Positions 1-7,427 of a DNA stretch of 64,000 nucleotides are shown here, piece after piece (the first letter of the stretch is position 1; each line of letters starts with the position of its first letter). The notes beneath the pieces are model-generated. The model did not search any database. It saw nothing but the letters and a program-made list of their open reading frames with translations, and was not told the origin of the DNA. The DNA is from Mycobacteroides salmoniphilum (GTDB taxonomy: Bacteria > Actinomycetota > Actinomycetes > Mycobacteriales > Mycobacteriaceae). The DNA lies in contig NZ_CP024633.1 in the NCBI RefSeq assembly GCF_004924335.1, positions 1,364,001-1,428,000 on the forward strand, given 5' to 3'. The position numbers were made by a program, and so were the translations under genes.

Positions 1-443
1 TCGCGGTCAACCCCCGGGGATATCTCACCGCGTGCGATCGACCGCGATAGGGGAGCGTCGAAGGGGGAGAGGCCCGGATCGGCGAGGTGCCGGTTGATGG
101 CGTCGGCCAGCTCCGCGTCGTGTTCCATCGCGCGGATGAGATCCCCATACAGATTCGGTGGAACCGATTCTGTTTTGCGGCGCACCATGGTCAGCGTTGC
201 GACAAGATCGCCTCGTAGCGAGCCGGTATCGGGAACCTGTTCGTTGTAGCCCGCGTCGTGCGCATCGAGCGCGGCCTTCACCAGCTCTGCCTTGTTTCTC
301 CATCTGCGGTAGATGGTCGTCTTGCTGGCATGTGCCTGTGCCGCAACGGAATCTATGGTGAATCGTTCGTATCCGTCACGGGCTAACACTCGCAAGGCGG
401 TATCGAGTATTGCCGTGGTGCGTGCTTCGCCACGTGGAACCAT
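1..443 (-). CDS. TetR-family transcriptional regulator (3' part cut by window edge)
   Basis: The first 147 codons of a TetR-type repressor are present; the C-terminal end lies outside the window. The start is the ATG read from base 443. The N-terminal part carries a typical TetR helix-turn-helix: an RTTAILDTALRVLA helix, then FTIDSVAAQAHASKTTIYRRW (near residues 28-48) and the KAELVKAAL linker. The remainder is the ligand-binding helical domain, which does not reveal the ligand. The start codon lies inside a perfect palindrome, so self-repression is likely. The divergent partner expected for such a repressor is missing or degraded, because only a doubtful small ORF follows on the plus strand. 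TetR assignment is firm; target and ligand are unknown. Confidence 0.9.
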   Translation of the reverse strand, partial: MVPRGEARTTAILDTALRVLARDGYERFTIDSVAAQAHASKTTIYRRWRNKAELVKAALDAHDAGYNEQVPDTGSLRGDLVATLTMVRRKTESVPPNLYGDLIRAMEHDAELADAINRHLADPGLSPFDAPLSRSIARGEISPGVDR

Positions 444-478
444 GACTTAAGTGTACGTTATTCGTACACTTAAGTCAT
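442..478. promoter_or_regulatory. Perfect palindrome, probable operator of the TetR gene
   Basis: Two perfect 16-base arms, ATGACTTAAGTGTACG and its reverse complement, are separated by TTATT. The left arm contains part of the TetR start codon. A symmetric site of this length in front of a tetR gene is typical of an autoregulatory operator; binding would block both transcription and translation start. The assignment is inferred from position and symmetry. Confidence 0.8.
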
Positions 479-494
479 TTCTTGAGCGTCACTC

Positions 495-731
495 GTGGAC
501 CGTGGACGGTTGTTTTCGGACGGTGGCATCCACGACGTTATTGCGTGCGGTGACACTGCTCGCGATGCTTGTGGTGGGCAAGATTCGCGGGAAGGTAGCA
601 CGTCGGTAGGCGGGACCGGACCCCAACGGAGACCGTTGACACCCAAGGTGATTGGGCGTGTGGTCAAGGTGTCTGCGGCGATTCAGGTGCTCGCGCAGGA
701 ACTGTTGTTCCCGGCGCTTGACGAGGCGTGA
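495..731 (+). CDS. Small hypothetical ORF or gene remnant
   Basis: A 78-codon open frame starting with GTG. It sits where a target gene divergent from the tetR would be expected. Its N-terminal half is glycine- and arginine-rich and looks non-coding, but the C-terminal half (PLTPKVIGRVVKVSAAIQ and on to ALDEA) reads like a real amphipathic protein end. In another frame, bases 501-608 encode a hydrophobic stretch (TTLLRAVTLLAMLVVGKI) that stops early. Both together suggest a decayed or frameshifted gene rather than an intact one. No family was recognised and no good ribosome binding site was seen. It ends at the base before the convergent MaoC gene. Confidence 0.3.
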   Translation: MDRGRLFSDGGIHDVIACGDTARDACGGQDSREGSTSVGGTGPQRRPLTPKVIGRVVKVSAAIQVLAQELLFPALDEA

Positions 732-1187
732 CTACTGGTACAGATACACGCTTTCGGCGGCGCACGGCGGCCGGTCCTTGCCCTCGATCTCGTACTTGAT
801 GCCATAGGTGGCCTCGACGGTGCCCTTATCGCGCAACTTAGCCGACAGCAGCGTGACGTGTCCGCGAACCCGCGCGCCCACGTGCAACGGCGCCGGGAAC
901 CGCACCTTGTTCACGCCGTAATTGAGCACCGCGTCGTATGACGCGATCTCAAGCACTTCGTCCAGAAATGCTGGAGCAAGCGCGAGCGTCAGGTATCCGT
1001 GCACGATGGTTCCGCCGAACGGGCCGGCCTTGGCGCGTTCGGTATCGGTGTGGATCCACTGTCGGTCACCGGTCGCGTCCGCGAACTCGTTGACCTGTTC
1101 CTGGGTGATCTGAACCCAACTGCTGGTACCCAATTCGACTCTGCCCAGGGACAGCAGCTCCTGTGGTGTTGCCAGCTTGGTGGACAT
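732..1187 (-). CDS. MaoC-like (R)-specific enoyl-CoA hydratase, HtdZ/Rv0130 type
   Basis: A 151-residue single hot-dog-fold protein, the same size as M. tuberculosis Rv0130 (HtdZ), which hydrates trans-2-enoyl-CoA. The hydratase 2 motif is clear near residues 38-63: FADATGDRQWIHTD followed by GPFGGTIVHGYLTLAL, with the catalytic Asp and His of the D-x(4)-H pair. It then continues NYGVNKVRFPAPLHVG, a family signature. The start at 1187 was chosen because GAGGAG precedes it and the extra upstream 13 residues are not conserved-looking. Likely role: cytoplasmic fatty acyl-CoA metabolism. It is transcribed alone, divergent from a lipoprotein gene. Substrate chain length cannot be read from sequence. 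Confidence 0.88.
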   Translation of the reverse strand: MSTKLATPQELLSLGRVELGTSSWVQITQEQVNEFADATGDRQWIHTDTERAKAGPFGGTIVHGYLTLALAPAFLDEVLEIASYDAVLNYGVNKVRFPAPLHVGARVRGHVTLLSAKLRDKGTVEATYGIKYEIEGKDRPPCAAESVYLYQ

Positions 1188-1312
1188 ACCGCGCACTCCT
1201 CTTCGGGTCGTGGTGCCTGATCGCATTACCGACTTGTCGTGTCGACTGGACCCTTCTTACCCGAGATCGCATGGCTGCCACGGGACAATGCCGAAATCCG
1301 GGGGAGCGCTGG

Positions 1313-2017
1313 ATGCGGGTAATGTTTGCCAACATGAGGTGGTTGGTACCGCTGCTGGTCGGGTCGTTGCTCGCGGTAACAGGCTGCCAACGTGGAGTTG
1401 ACGGAGAGGCAACGGCGGATAGGGGATCCGTATCGGCGGGGCCGATCCAGCCTGCTCAGCTCGATCAACTCCTCACTCCGGCGCAATCGTTGAGCGTGAC
1501 GCCAGGAAAGCTGCTGTTCGAAACCGATATGCAGTCGATTCTGTGGATCGGTGCCGATCCCGCTGAATGCCAGGGGGTCGTCGGATACGGCCGTTATCCG
1601 CTCTTCCCCACGAATTACACGGGGCGAGAAGCCCGGACGCAGACCGATAACCAATACCCGAACCAGCATCAGATCCTGGAGGTATCGGCCACGTACCCCG
1701 GCGATTTTCAGGCGGCGCGGTTCCTCGAATCGGTGCGCGTGACCGTGTCCAAGTGTCAGCTTCCGGTCGCCGCCTGGGGCGATGACCAGAAACGCCATAC
1801 GGTAACGCCCGGTCCAGTGGTTCCTGGTTCGCCGGACATGGTCCGTTGGTCGACGAATCTCAATGGTGATCAATGGATTTGCGAGTTCACGGTGATCGCC
1901 AAGGCGAATGTGATCGCGCAGCTGGTCACCTGCTCGGCGGATCGGTCGATCGACAACAAGACGCTCTCGAACGATCGACTCGCGAAAATCGAGGAGCTGC
2001 TCAACTCCAAGGTCTGA
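1313..2017 (+). CDS. Lipoprotein with PknH-like extracellular sensor domain
   Basis: A 234-residue exported lipoprotein. Residues 1-25 form a signal peptide with a hydrophobic core and the lipobox LLAVTGC, so the Cys would be lipidated and the protein anchored outside the membrane. The mature part resembles the extracellular sensor domain of mycobacterial kinase PknH (the PknH_C family): an N-terminal LDQLLTPAQSL segment and four spaced cysteines (in AECQG, SKCQL, WICEF and VTCSA) suited to two disulfides. ATG 1313 follows GGGGAG at good spacing; the longer frame upstream would bury the signal peptide. The function of such free-standing sensor-domain lipoproteins is not established. It ends 8 bases before a convergent TetR gene. 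Confidence 0.8.
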   Translation: MRVMFANMRWLVPLLVGSLLAVTGCQRGVDGEATADRGSVSAGPIQPAQLDQLLTPAQSLSVTPGKLLFETDMQSILWIGADPAECQGVVGYGRYPLFPTNYTGREARTQTDNQYPNQHQILEVSATYPGDFQAARFLESVRVTVSKCQLPVAAWGDDQKRHTVTPGPVVPGSPDMVRWSTNLNGDQWICEFTVIAKANVIAQLVTCSADRSIDNKTLSNDRLAKIEELLNSKV

Positions 2018-2025
2018 GCAGCCGG

Positions 2026-2766
2026 TCAGGATGCCTCGCGTGCCGCGATGTCCAGGGAGAGCAGGTGCTCGGCCCGCTCGATGATGGCATCGACGGTGAA
2101 GTCGAAGTGGGCATCGGAGATGGTCGCGATGGAATGGCCGCGGGACGCCAGATCATGCAGGGTGGGGGCGAGCGTGGCGTTCGGCACCAGGCTGCGGGCC
2201 CCTCCCGACGCGGGCATGACGGTATCCATGTGTTCAAGCACCACGATGCCCCGAATATGCAAGGACAGAGCGAAATACACATCTAGCGCGTTGTCCGGGC
2301 TGAAGCCGACACCGATCAGGGTTTGGACAAGCGATTCCAGGTTTTGAATGCTTGCCTGTAATGCCTCGGTGCTGAGCTCGCTGGTGCGCATCAGGATGAG
2401 CTCGACAAGCACTGGGCGTTCCCGGAATGCCTCGCGCATCCGGCGCGTATGGCTGCGCAGGGCGTCCTGCCAGGTTTCGTCGCCAATGAAGGGCGCAGCG
2501 AAGTGATACTGCTTGGTGGCACGGTCAGTCATCGCGTCGAGAAGCTCGCCCTTTTTGCGGAAGTACCAGTAGATACTGGTGACACCAACATCGAGATGCT
2601 TCGCTAGCAGCGGCATGCTCAGCCCACAGATCCCTATTTCCTCGGCGAGCTCGAAGGCTCCGGCGATGATGTCCTCGGCGGTGATGGAGCCGCGGCGCCG
2701 TCGTTCCCGCTTAGGGCTTTGTGTGCTGGTTGTCCTGGCCTCGCGGCCGGCACCGGCATGTCGCAT
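2026..2766 (-). CDS. TetR-family transcriptional regulator
   Basis: A 246-residue repressor with a basic N-terminal extension (KRERRRRGSITAEDI), an HTH near residues 48-75 (LSMPLLAKHLDVGVTSIYWY, RKKGELLDAM) and a long C-terminal domain of the type found in TetR proteins with tetracyclin-repressor-like C-termini. The YWYF and LLDAMTD residues after the recognition helix are typical. It is divergent from the membrane alpha/beta-hydrolase gene, about 300 bases away, which could be its target. The C-terminal domain does not reveal the ligand. A second possible start (residue 18 region) cannot be excluded because no strong ribosome binding site distinguishes them. Confidence 0.88.
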   Translation of the reverse strand: MRHAGAGREARTTSTQSPKRERRRRGSITAEDIIAGAFELAEEIGICGLSMPLLAKHLDVGVTSIYWYFRKKGELLDAMTDRATKQYHFAAPFIGDETWQDALRSHTRRMREAFRERPVLVELILMRTSELSTEALQASIQNLESLVQTLIGVGFSPDNALDVYFALSLHIRGIVVLEHMDTVMPASGGARSLVPNATLAPTLHDLASRGHSIATISDAHFDFTVDAIIERAEHLLSLDIAAREAS

Positions 2767-3069
2767 GTGTAATCCTCGTCGTCCCCCGTTGCGTCGATCT
2801 GCCCCGCCCTATGGACAAAAAGCCCTGATAGCAAGTTGGCAGGATACCGCAGGGACCTGAGAGAGCGGTCGGCTCCCCGGCACGCACAGTTCGCTGAGTC
2901 GATGATGTCCGGTCCGCCTCGGGGATTTGCGCAGCGCAGTCTCAGGTGTTGGTGGCGTCGCAGTGGCCCCGCCCCACCACGTTGTCGATCTGGTAATACC
3001 TCTGTGCGGTGTGGCGACGTGCGGGCACCATTGACACGCGCAGCTGGCGGTATCGAGAAGGGTGTGGCG

Positions 3070-4821
3070 ATGGCAATCGACGGGGATATCGACAGCGATA
3101 TCGAAAAGGGTCCGGTACCGGACGCGAACGAAGCGGCATCGGACGCCAAGGAACCGGCACCGGACGCGGCGGAACTGACGCCACAGAAGACGCGTTGGTG
3201 GGTACGGCGCTACACCTTCACGGGCACTGCGGTGGGCCTGGCCTTCCTCTGGCTGTCGATGACCCCGTCGCTGCTTCCGCGTGGGCCGCTGTTCCAGGCC
3301 CTGGTCAGTGGGGGCTCGGGTGCCATCGGCTACGCACTCGGTGTCCTGTCGGTGTGGCTGGTGCGGTACATGCGGTCGAAGGATTCGAGTCCGAAGGCGC
3401 CTCGCATCGCGTGGTGGGTCCTCATCGTGGTCGGAATCATCGGCACCGCCGCGATGATCGTGTGGTTCCACTTCTGGCAAGACCGTGTGCGTGACCTCAT
3501 GGGTGTGCCGAGGCTGAGTTTCTGGGCGCACCCGCAGACCGCCGTGCTGTCGGTCATCGTTTTGTTCATCCTGGTCGAGATCGGACAGCAGATCCGCCGG
3601 CTGATTCTGTTCCTGATCGAACGGCTCAACCGCGTGGCCCCCAAACGTGTCTCGGCTGTGGTCGCGGTCACGCTAGTGGTGGTTCTTGCCATGGCACTCG
3701 TCAACGGCGTTGTCGTCAGAGTGGCAATGGATTTCTTGAACAACACCTTCTCGGCGGTCAACAACGAGGAGAACCCGGACAATCCCGCGCCGACGACATC
3801 GCTGCGTTCGGGCGGCCCGGGCTCGCTGGTCTCCTGGGCATCGTTGGGTAATCAAGGCCGTGCCTTCATCGGCGGCGGTGCCACCACTAAGGAACTCTCG
3901 GCGTTCAACAAGGCTTCGGCGACCGAACCGATTCGGGCGTATGCGGGCCTGGAATCTGCCGATGGAATCAAGGCGACGGCCGAGCTCGCGGCCCGTGAAC
4001 TGGAACGCGAGGGTGGCCTTCACCGCAAGGTGGTGGCGGTCGCCACGACGACGGGGACCGGCTGGATCAACCAAGCCGAGGCGGACGCACTCGAATACAT
4101 GTACAACGGCGACACCGCCATCGTCAGCATGCAGTACTCATTTCTGCCCAGCTGGCTCTCGTTCCTGGTGGACAAGGAGAACGCACGTCAGGCGGGGCAA
4201 GCATTGTTCGAGGCCGTTTCCGCGCGGGTACGGGCCATGCCGGAGGGGGTGCGGCCCAAGCTTGTGGTGTTCGGGGAGAGCCTCGGATCGTTCGGCGGCG
4301 AGGCACCGTTCCTGTCGGTGAACAACATCGTGGCGCGCACGGACGGTGCACTGTTCTCCGGCCCGACCTTCAACAACTCCATGTGGCTGGAGGCCACGCA
4401 CAACCGGGACGACGGATCGCCGGAGGTGCTGCCCATCTACGACAACGGAAGAAACGTTCGATTCGTTTCGCGCCCAGAGGATCTCAAACGACCCGCCGAT
4501 ACGTGGGCGCGTCCTCGCATCGTGTATCTGCAGCACGCATCGGATCCGATCGCCTGGTGGAATACTGACCTCATCTTGAGCAAGCCCGACTGGCTGCGCG
4601 AGCCCCGCGGCTACGACGTGCTGCCGAGCATGGAATGGATACCGTTCGTGACGTTCCTGCAGGTTTCTGCCGATATGGCGGTCGCGGTCAACGTCCCCGA
4701 TGGGCATGGCCACGTCTACGTTCGGGCGGTCGCCAACGCGTGGGCAGACATCCTGCAGCCACCGGGATGGACAGCGGAGAAGACCGAACGGCTGCGGCCA
4801 CTGCTGCACTCAGGGGCGTAG
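3070..4821 (+). CDS. Membrane-anchored alpha/beta-hydrolase (Abhydrolase_9 family)
   Basis: A 583-residue protein with two parts. The N-terminal 250 residues hold an acidic cytoplasmic tail and four or five membrane helices (including GTAVGLAFLWLSMTPSLL and VVAVTLVVVLAMALVNGVVV). The C-terminal 330 residues are a catalytic domain with nucleophile elbow GESLGS, an aspartate in HASDPIAWW and a late histidine in DGHGHVY. This arrangement matches the actinobacterial Abhydrolase_9_N plus Abhydrolase_9 pair, presumed esterases or lipases of unknown substrate. ATG 3070 is preceded by GAGAAGGG; the longer frame upstream has no membrane or family features. The stop codon lies inside the first unit of a 32-base tandem repeat. 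Confidence 0.85.
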   Translation: MAIDGDIDSDIEKGPVPDANEAASDAKEPAPDAAELTPQKTRWWVRRYTFTGTAVGLAFLWLSMTPSLLPRGPLFQALVSGGSGAIGYALGVLSVWLVRYMRSKDSSPKAPRIAWWVLIVVGIIGTAAMIVWFHFWQDRVRDLMGVPRLSFWAHPQTAVLSVIVLFILVEIGQQIRRLILFLIERLNRVAPKRVSAVVAVTLVVVLAMALVNGVVVRVAMDFLNNTFSAVNNEENPDNPAPTTSLRSGGPGSLVSWASLGNQGRAFIGGGATTKELSAFNKASATEPIRAYAGLESADGIKATAELAARELEREGGLHRKVVAVATTTGTGWINQAEADALEYMYNGDTAIVSMQYSFLPSWLSFLVDKENARQAGQALFEAVSARVRAMPEGVRPKLVVFGESLGSFGGEAPFLSVNNIVARTDGALFSGPTFNNSMWLEATHNRDDGSPEVLPIYDNGRNVRFVSRPEDLKRPADTWARPRIVYLQHASDPIAWWNTDLILSKPDWLREPRGYDVLPSMEWIPFVTFLQVSADMAVAVNVPDGHGHVYVRAVANAWADILQPPGWTAEKTERLRPLLHSGA

Positions 4822-4900
4822 CGGGCCGACCCCAGGTGCACTCAGGGGCGTTGCGGGCCGACCTCAGGTGCACTCAGGGGCGTTGCGGGCCGACCCCCAG
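4806..4900. repeat. Three tandem copies of a 32-base unit overlapping a stop codon
   Basis: Units begin at 4806, 4838 and 4870, each starting GCACTCAGGGGCGT. Unit 1 covers the last five codons and the TAG stop of the hydrolase gene; units 2 and 3 have TTG where unit 1 has TAG. Because 32 is not a multiple of 3, the copies do not extend the protein. The array fills the gap to the next gene. Confidence 0.9.
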
Positions 4901-4925
4901 AGCGGTTGTTCCGTACGGTGGCTGG

Positions 4926-5777
4926 GTGAACCACACGCTGGGGGCGAGTAACTACGTGACCACTTCCGACGGGCGCGCGTTGCATTACATGGTCGCCGGA
5001 ACGGGTGACCCGACCGTGGTCTTCGAGTCAGGAATGGGCTTTTCGCGGTCGGCGTGGGGACTCGTGCAACCCCTTGTCGCCCAGCGTTTTCGGTCGGTGG
5101 TCTATGACCGTGCGAACTTGGGGCGCAGCGACGATGATCATCAGCCGCGCACGCTGGAACGGATCACCGAGGACCTCGATGCCCTACTGACGGCACTCGG
5201 TTCGGGCCCCTATGTCCTGGTGGGCCACAGCTATGGCGGAACCATCGCACTGGCCTCGACAGTGGCCGATCCATCACGCATCGCGGGCATCGTTCTCGTC
5301 GATCACTCCGACGAGAACCTGGATGCCTACTACCGCCCGGCTTCGCCGGGCATGCGGCTCCTGGGCGTGATCCATCGTGCGGCGCTCGATGCGATGGGAC
5401 GGGTCGGTCTGCTGCCGTATCTCGTTCGCCGCATGATGCCCCGGATGCCACGTGACGTCGTCGATGACATCACGTCCGAAGATCTCACGTGGCGGGCCGG
5501 GCGTGCCGCCAACGAGGAAGACCGACGCTTTGTCGCCGGGGTGACCAGGTTGCGCGATAACCCGCCGGTGATCAACGGAATCCCCATCACCGTCATATCG
5601 GGAGCCCGTGCGGAGTTTCTCAATGAGGAGACACGGTCCGAGCTGAACGCGGCCCACCAGGCGACGGCGCATCGGCTTGGCGCGCGTCACGTGGTGGCCC
5701 GCAAATCCGGTCATCAGATCGTCCTCTCCGAACCGCGATTGATCGCCGACGAGGTGTTTCGGATGGCGGACAGTTAG
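4926..5777 (+). CDS. Alpha/beta-hydrolase fold protein
   Basis: A 283-residue soluble hydrolase. The sequence shows the oxyanion region FESGMGFSRSAWG, the strand VVYDRANLGRS, the nucleophile elbow GHSYGG (Ser near residue 102), an acidic position after the VLVDHSDEN strand, and a C-terminal KSGHQIVLSEP that supplies the catalytic histidine. All triad elements are present, so it should be active, but esterase, lipase, epoxide hydrolase-like or haloalkane activities cannot be separated. GTG 4926 is taken as start because the fold begins soon afterwards and the upstream frame runs through the tandem repeat. It follows the membrane hydrolase gene in the same direction across the repeat, possibly as one transcript. 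Confidence 0.82.
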   Translation: MNHTLGASNYVTTSDGRALHYMVAGTGDPTVVFESGMGFSRSAWGLVQPLVAQRFRSVVYDRANLGRSDDDHQPRTLERITEDLDALLTALGSGPYVLVGHSYGGTIALASTVADPSRIAGIVLVDHSDENLDAYYRPASPGMRLLGVIHRAALDAMGRVGLLPYLVRRMMPRMPRDVVDDITSEDLTWRAGRAANEEDRRFVAGVTRLRDNPPVINGIPITVISGARAEFLNEETRSELNAAHQATAHRLGARHVVARKSGHQIVLSEPRLIADEVFRMADS

Positions 5778-5890
5778 ATGCCACTGTGCCGTATGTGACA
5801 CGCGTGGCTGCCGTGCTTATTGAGGTAGCTGTCGTAATCTGAGGCTTGAGTTCTTCAAAGTCTGCGGAACGGCCTTGTGAGGTAGCAGTG

Positions 5891-6613
5891 GTGTCAATAT
5901 CCCGTCGGGATGTCCTCAAATACGCCGCTGCCATGCCAGCCGCGGCGATGCTGGGTGGTGCCGTCTCCTCCGCATTAGCGGCTCCACAGGCCAACGCCGC
6001 CTCGCTGGGGACACTTATCGATTACGCCGGCGGAGTACCGACTCCCGAGTCGATCAAGGCCGCAGGGCATCTGGGCGCCATTCGGTACGTCTCCGATCCG
6101 CGCAGCCCGGGGCTGTCGGCGGGTAAACCCATCAAGCTCGCTGAAGCGCGCGATCTGTATCGGGCCGGTTTGAAGATCGTCTCCAACTACCAGTACGGCA
6201 AGCAGGACACCGCCGATTGGCTTGGTGGCCAGGAGGCCGGGATCAAACACGCGCAGCGTGGTTGGCAGCTGCATGTCGCGGCCGGCGGCTCCTACAACGT
6301 GCCGATCTACGTCTCGATCGACGACAACCCGACGCCCGAGCAGTACAAGAATCAGGTGGCGCCCTACCTGAGGGCCTGGGAATCGGTGGTGGGGCATGCC
6401 CGTACCGGGCTGTACGGCAACTCCAAGACCATCGATTGGGCGCTGCAGGACGGGCTGTGCTCGTATTTCTGGCAGCACAACTGGGGAAGTCCCAAGGGCT
6501 TCGTTCACCCCGAGGCGCACTTGCACCAGTTCGAGATCGACAAGCGCCAAGTCGGCGGAATCGGCGTCGATCTCAACGACATTCTCAAGCCCGGCTTCGG
6601 GCAGTGGGTCTAA
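5891..6613 (+). CDS. Tat-exported DUF1906 protein, Rv2525c homologue
   Basis: A 240-residue protein matching M. tuberculosis Rv2525c in length and in its place upstream of fas. It begins with a twin-arginine signal, SISRRDVLKYAAAMPAAA, followed by an AxA-type cleavage region (PQANAA). The mature part has the DUF1906 glycoside-hydrolase-like features: IRYVSDPRSPG, VSNYQYGK, PIYVSIDDNP and YFWQHNWGSPKG. In the family the acidic SIDDN stretch corresponds to a possible active-site strand of a TIM barrel, but enzyme activity is not established. GTG 5891 is chosen over longer frames because GAGGT lies 7 bases before it and the Rv2525c protein starts at the same point. Rv2525c loss has been linked to beta-lactam susceptibility, suggesting a cell-wall role. 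Confidence 0.9.
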   Translation: MSISRRDVLKYAAAMPAAAMLGGAVSSALAAPQANAASLGTLIDYAGGVPTPESIKAAGHLGAIRYVSDPRSPGLSAGKPIKLAEARDLYRAGLKIVSNYQYGKQDTADWLGGQEAGIKHAQRGWQLHVAAGGSYNVPIYVSIDDNPTPEQYKNQVAPYLRAWESVVGHARTGLYGNSKTIDWALQDGLCSYFWQHNWGSPKGFVHPEAHLHQFEIDKRQVGGIGVDLNDILKPGFGQWV

Positions 6614-6691
6614 CACCGGTCTGAGCGCAGACCTCGCCAGCGCCGCCGCCCCTCCCACGTCGATGGCAACGCCCTTGCAGTAGCCCGCGCC

Positions 6692-6982
6692 TCAATTCCA
6701 CATCATGCGATATGGCCACTTACCTCGACCGCGATTGAGCCCAGCGAATACGTCGGTGAACTTGTGGGCGGTATCCCGCAGCCATAGCGCGCCGCCAGCG
6801 AGACGGCCGATGTCCTTCACGGTGTACTGAAACCGGATGGGGGACCACGGAACCACCACGCCGAGCGATTCGTGGTCCGGCGGTAGTGGGATGTCGACAT
6901 TGTTCCCGACATCGCGGGATAGTAGCGAGGTTCCTGCGTTCGGAGGCGTAGCTGGACAATCATCAGCAGTCACACACGTCAC
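6692..6982 (-). CDS. Hypothetical protein or 3' gene remnant
   Basis: A 96-codon frame opposite to its neighbours in the long gap before fas. Its C-terminal two thirds read like a real protein (VPWSPIRFQYTVKDIGRLAG, then AHKFTDVFAGLN and a WPYRMMWN end), with mycobacterial codon use, whereas the N-terminal part is less convincing and begins at a weak GTG with no ribosome binding site. Upstream sequence on the same strand is AT-rich and shows no continuation, so this could be the surviving end of a longer gene. No family was recognised. It is not part of the Rv2525c-fas-acpS block. Confidence 0.4.
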   Translation of the reverse strand: MTCVTADDCPATPPNAGTSLLSRDVGNNVDIPLPPDHESLGVVVPWSPIRFQYTVKDIGRLAGGALWLRDTAHKFTDVFAGLNRGRGKWPYRMMWN

Positions 6983-7225
6983 AGAAGTTGGAACCGCTCT
7001 GCAATGTCAGCAAACATATGGCACGAATTCTGAGAATTCATGGTCTGGATGGCGTTGTCGCGGCAGTTCGATGCGACACGCGCGAACACCGCCGGTGCTA
7101 TCGAAATCATACATAACGATTCGATAACAATCGATGTCTGATCTGCGATGTTGTACCTACTCGACCGTAACCACCTGCATGCAGCGCGTTTGATTCGGCG
7201 GTCAGTTGCCAGCGCGTGGCCTGCT

Positions 7226-7276
7226 GTTACGTAAGCGGTGGTTACTCTCGCGTAGAACTCGGCAGTAACTATTACG
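7226..7276. promoter_or_regulatory. Cluster of TTAC/GTAA inverted repeats upstream of fas
   Basis: TTACGTAA lies at 7227-7234, GTTAC at 7241-7245 and GTAA-CTA-TTAC at 7265-7275, about 150-200 bases before the fas start, in AT-richer sequence. In mycobacteria the TetR protein FasR activates fas by binding inverted repeats in this promoter. Equating these repeats with FasR sites is an inference. The rest of 6983-7427 shows no coding signal. Confidence 0.4.
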
Positions 7277-7427
7277 CCAGAAGAAATCGCCACCCCTCTT
7301 ATGACACTCTTAAATCCAGACCTGCGGTGATGGTGCAGATGCACGTGCCTCAACGCCCCTGATCGACAAGGACGACGACACGGGTGCGGCTGGATTCACG
7401 ACTGACGGAAAGACGGGTAGCGGCGAC

